Assembly (NCBI RefSeq): GCF_052045245.1
Contig: NZ_JBQEON010000005.1
Coordinates: forward strand, 124,001-188,000
Reading direction: 5' to 3'
Length of the DNA stretch: 64,000 bases
Origin: Burkholderia sp052045245
GTDB taxonomy: Bacteria > Pseudomonadota > Gammaproteobacteria > Burkholderiales > Burkholderiaceae
Shown here one piece after another: positions 62,214 to 64,000 of the stretch; position 1 is the first letter of the stretch; every line of letters begins with the position of its first letter. The position numbers were made by a program, and so were the translations under genes. The notes beneath the pieces are model-generated. The model made no database searches, had not been told where the DNA came from, and saw only the letters and a list, made by a program, of their open reading frames with translations.

Positions 62214-63245
62214 TCAACCCCGCGCGGCGGCGATCGCCGGAAACAACGGCGCGGTGGCCGGATACTGCTTCGCGAACGCGACGTAGAGCCGGTCCTGCAT
62301 CATCTGCCGCAGCGCCGTGCGCTCGGCATCGGCCATCGGATGGAACGTCATTCCGTGCTGCTTCAGCGTCGCTTCCGCCTGCGCGGCCTTCTGCGTCGCG
62401 ATCGCGCGCTGCTGCGCGGTCGCATCGGCCACCGCGCGATCGAACGCCGGGCGCAGGTTCGCCGGAATCCGGTCGAGCGCGCGCCGCCCCATCACCACCG
62501 TCATCGCCGCGAACACGTGGTGCGATTGCCAGCACGACTTGACGATCTCGTCGAAGCGGCTCGCGAGCACGGTGGCCGGATCGTGCTCGAGCCCGTCGAC
62601 CACGCCCGTCTGCACGGCCATGTACAGCTCGCCGAACGGAATCGGCGTCGGTACCGCGCCCATCACCTTGAAGGTGTCCATGAACGCCGGCGTCGGCAGC
62701 ACGCGCAGCTTCGTGCCCTTCACGCCCTGCAGCGCCGTCACCGGCTGCTTCGTGAACACGCAGCGCCCGCCGAAGTGCGAGCCCCACGTCAGCACCGAGC
62801 AACCCGAGCGCTTTTGCAGCAGCGTGTTCAGGCTGGTCCCGACCGGACCGTCGAGCACCTTCGCGACGTGCGCATAGCTGTCGAACAGGTAGCCGAGATC
62901 GAGCATGCCGAGTTCCGGCGCGACCGTGGCCCAGATCGACGACCCCGCGACCATCATGTCGATCGCGCCGATCTTCACCTGCTGCGCGACGTCGCTCTCC
63001 TTGCCGAGCTGGCTGTTCGGAAAGTAGTCGACCCGGATCGCGTCGCCGACGCTCGCCTTCAGGTTCGCGGCGAGGCGCTCGTACCACACGTAGTGCGCGG
63101 CGTTCTGGTCGGCCGGCATCGACGACGAGCAACGCAGCGTCACGGTCGGCTGGGCTGCGCGGACGATCTGCGGCAAGCCGCCCGCGACCGCGAGCGTGGC
63201 GGCGGACGCCGTTTGCAGAAAGCGCCGCCGGGTGATGGTAGTCAT
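62214..63245 (-). CDS. TRAP transporter substrate-binding protein (DctP)
   Basis: A 343-residue periplasmic binding protein. The N-terminus is a twin-arginine-like signal (TITRRRFLQTASAATLAV, cleaved near VRAAQ). DctP-type features include RVDYFPNSQLGKESDVAQQV (about residues 94-113) and the region with the conserved Arg near LRVLPTPAFMDTFKVMGA. The family binds organic acids such as C4-dicarboxylates, keto acids or sugar acids; the ligand here cannot be told. First gene of the operon, preceded by a probable LacI operator. Confidence 0.9.
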   Translation of the reverse strand: MTTITRRRFLQTASAATLAVAGGLPQIVRAAQPTVTLRCSSSMPADQNAAHYVWYERLAANLKASVGDAIRVDYFPNSQLGKESDVAQQVKIGAIDMMVAGSSIWATVAPELGMLDLGYLFDSYAHVAKVLDGPVGTSLNTLLQKRSGCSVLTWGSHFGGRCVFTKQPVTALQGVKGTKLRVLPTPAFMDTFKVMGAVPTPIPFGELYMAVQTGVVDGLEHDPATVLASRFDEIVKSCWQSHHVFAAMTVVMGRRALDRIPANLRPAFDRAVADATAQQRAIATQKAAQAEATLKQHGMTFHPMADAERTALRQMMQDRLYVAFAKQYPATAPLFPAIAAARG

Positions 63246-63281
63246 GGCCGTCTCCTTTGCGATTGCGCCTGCCGGCGCAAC

Positions 63282-63306
63282 TGTATCGATTTAGTGTATC
63301 GATACA
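63282..63306. promoter_or_regulatory. LacI-type operator upstream of the TRAP operon
   Basis: TGTATCGATACA (63295-63306) is a perfect CG-centred palindrome, and a further half-site TGTATCGAT lies at 63282-63290. The position, about 37-61 bases before the DctP start, fits repression by the LacI protein encoded in the same operon. Confidence 0.75.
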
Positions 63307-63483
63307 GTAATACGACGACCGATAAGAGAAAAATGGGGGTTTTCCCGCGACGAGGATGAAGGAAGCGACGGTTCCGACGCTGGTTTCGGCCCAGGATATT
63401 GCTGCGTATTGGTTTTTTGTGGGGTTTTGCGGCCCGTGGACGTGCGTCAGGCCCGGCCGCCGAATTCATCAGACAACTGACTT

Positions 63484-64000
63484 TTAGTGGACGACGCCGC
63501 CTTCCGCCCCTTCCGTCAGGAACTGCTCGACCATCGCGTTGAACACCGGCAGGGCCGGATTGTCGTTGTCCGCGCGCCATGCGAGATACAACTCGGCCGC
63601 CACGTCGACGCCCGCGAGCGGCCGGAACACCACGCCGTCGACATGCAGCTCGCGCGCGGATGCCGGCACCAGCGCCGCACCGAGCCCGGCGCGCACCAGG
63701 CCGAGGATCGTATGCGTCTGGCCGACGTAATGCAGGTAGTTCGGCAAGCGCCCGGCGCCGGCGAACATCCCCGAGATCATGTCGTGGAAGTACTTGCCCT
63801 CGTTCGGCGAGTACGCGATGAACGGCTGCCGGTCGAGCTCGTCCGGGCCGATCCGTTCGTAGGCGGCCAGCGGCGCGCCCTGCGCGACGGCGACGAGCAT
63901 CGGTTCGCGCTGCACGAGCCGGTATTCGAGCGGGTGGCGCGCGGCGCGCTGACGCACGAAACCCGCATCGAGCATGCGCGACGCGAGCGCGTCGATCTGC
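63484..64000 (-). CDS. LysR-family regulator, C-terminal part
   Basis: The window ends within this gene; the 172 or so residues present are the effector-binding domain of a LysR regulator. Visible blocks are MLVAVAQGAPLAAYERIG, RQPFIAYSPNEGKYFHDMI, and the conserved GLVRAGLGAALVPASARELH. The DNA-binding N-terminus lies beyond base 64000. Its stop (TAA at 63484-63486) is 238 bases upstream of the TRAP operon, on the same strand, so it is not divergent from it and need not control it. Confidence 0.85.
   Translation of the reverse strand, partial: QIDALASRMLDAGFVRQRAARHPLEYRLVQREPMLVAVAQGAPLAAYERIGPDELDRQPFIAYSPNEGKYFHDMISGMFAGAGRLPNYLHYVGQTHTILGLVRAGLGAALVPASARELHVDGVVFRPLAGVDVAAELYLAWRADNDNPALPVFNAMVEQFLTEGAEGGVVH

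Noticed and set aside
59230..63132. Single 1,300-codon minus-strand frame reaching from DctP to LacI
   Set aside because: Its first two thirds are an out-of-frame shadow of the TRAP genes; only the last 357 codons (LacI) are real, so it is not a giant fusion.

Overview
The window is about 67-70% GC with very dense coding and strong codon bias. Its gene families (mprF/acvB pair, fused nitrate reductase-flavoreductase, DUF1800/DUF1501 pair, PaaH-PaaK, YXWG-repeat lipoproteins, many LysR and MocR regulators) point to a betaproteobacterium of the genus Burkholderia, most likely the Burkholderia cepacia complex. The mix of accessory metabolism, transport and regulation, with no ribosomal, tRNA or replication genes, suggests a secondary replicon such as chromosome 2. 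That placement is inference from gene content. No rRNA, tRNA, CRISPR array or insertion sequence was seen.

Layout. 0-7 kb: the tail of a tyrosine recombinase, a YXWG-repeat lipoprotein, a DUF1800-DUF1501 pair, an RhlE-type RNA helicase, an ECF sigma / anti-sigma / Spy-like operon, a 37-residue lipoprotein and a second YXWG-repeat protein. 7-13 kb: a Tat-exported purple acid phosphatase, a LysE exporter, a LysR regulator, a TauE/SafE permease and small proteins. 13-16 kb: a PotD-like periplasmic binding protein translationally coupled to a transmembrane diguanylate cyclase, resembling the NspS-MbaA polyamine sensor. 16-21 kb: a MocR regulator, a small Cys-containing protein and sulfite reductase CysI with its DUF934 partner. 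21-25 kb: the MprF-AcvB lysyl-phosphatidylglycerol module. 25-37 kb: a complete nitrate assimilation locus, narK-nirB-nirD-nitrate reductase on the minus strand and cobA-nasT-nasS on the plus strand. 37-50 kb: a uracil-DNA glycosylase-like protein, AraC, FAH hydrolase, HtrA protease, LysR/MFS and MocR/GNAT divergent pairs, a butanediol dehydrogenase and membrane proteins. 50-56 kb: MarC and a paaH-paaK-enoyl-CoA hydratase operon. 56-57 kb: a Ca2+/H+ antiporter. 57-63.5 kb: a TRAP transporter, LacI repressor, dehydrogenase and amidohydrolase operon whose 3' end abuts a broken LysM gene. The window ends in a LysR gene.

The best-resolved regulation is upstream of narK. A sigma-54 promoter (34261-34275) should start transcription near 34249. 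The leader then contains two hairpins with the identical hexaloop AACGGC (A at position 1, G at position 4), the second overlapping the 5' strand of an intrinsic terminator just before narK. This is the architecture bound by ANTAR antiterminators, and the ANTAR protein NasT and its nitrate sensor NasS are encoded on the other side of the same intergenic region. A likely second sigma-54 promoter with an upstream dyad precedes the butanediol dehydrogenase gene. Palindromic or repeated operators stand before the paa operon, the TRAP operon and between a MocR gene and its divergent acetyltransferase.

Sequence quality: an ambiguous base (n, 28667) lies exactly where the nitrate reductase gene changes reading frame, so that gene is probably intact in the organism but misassembled here.
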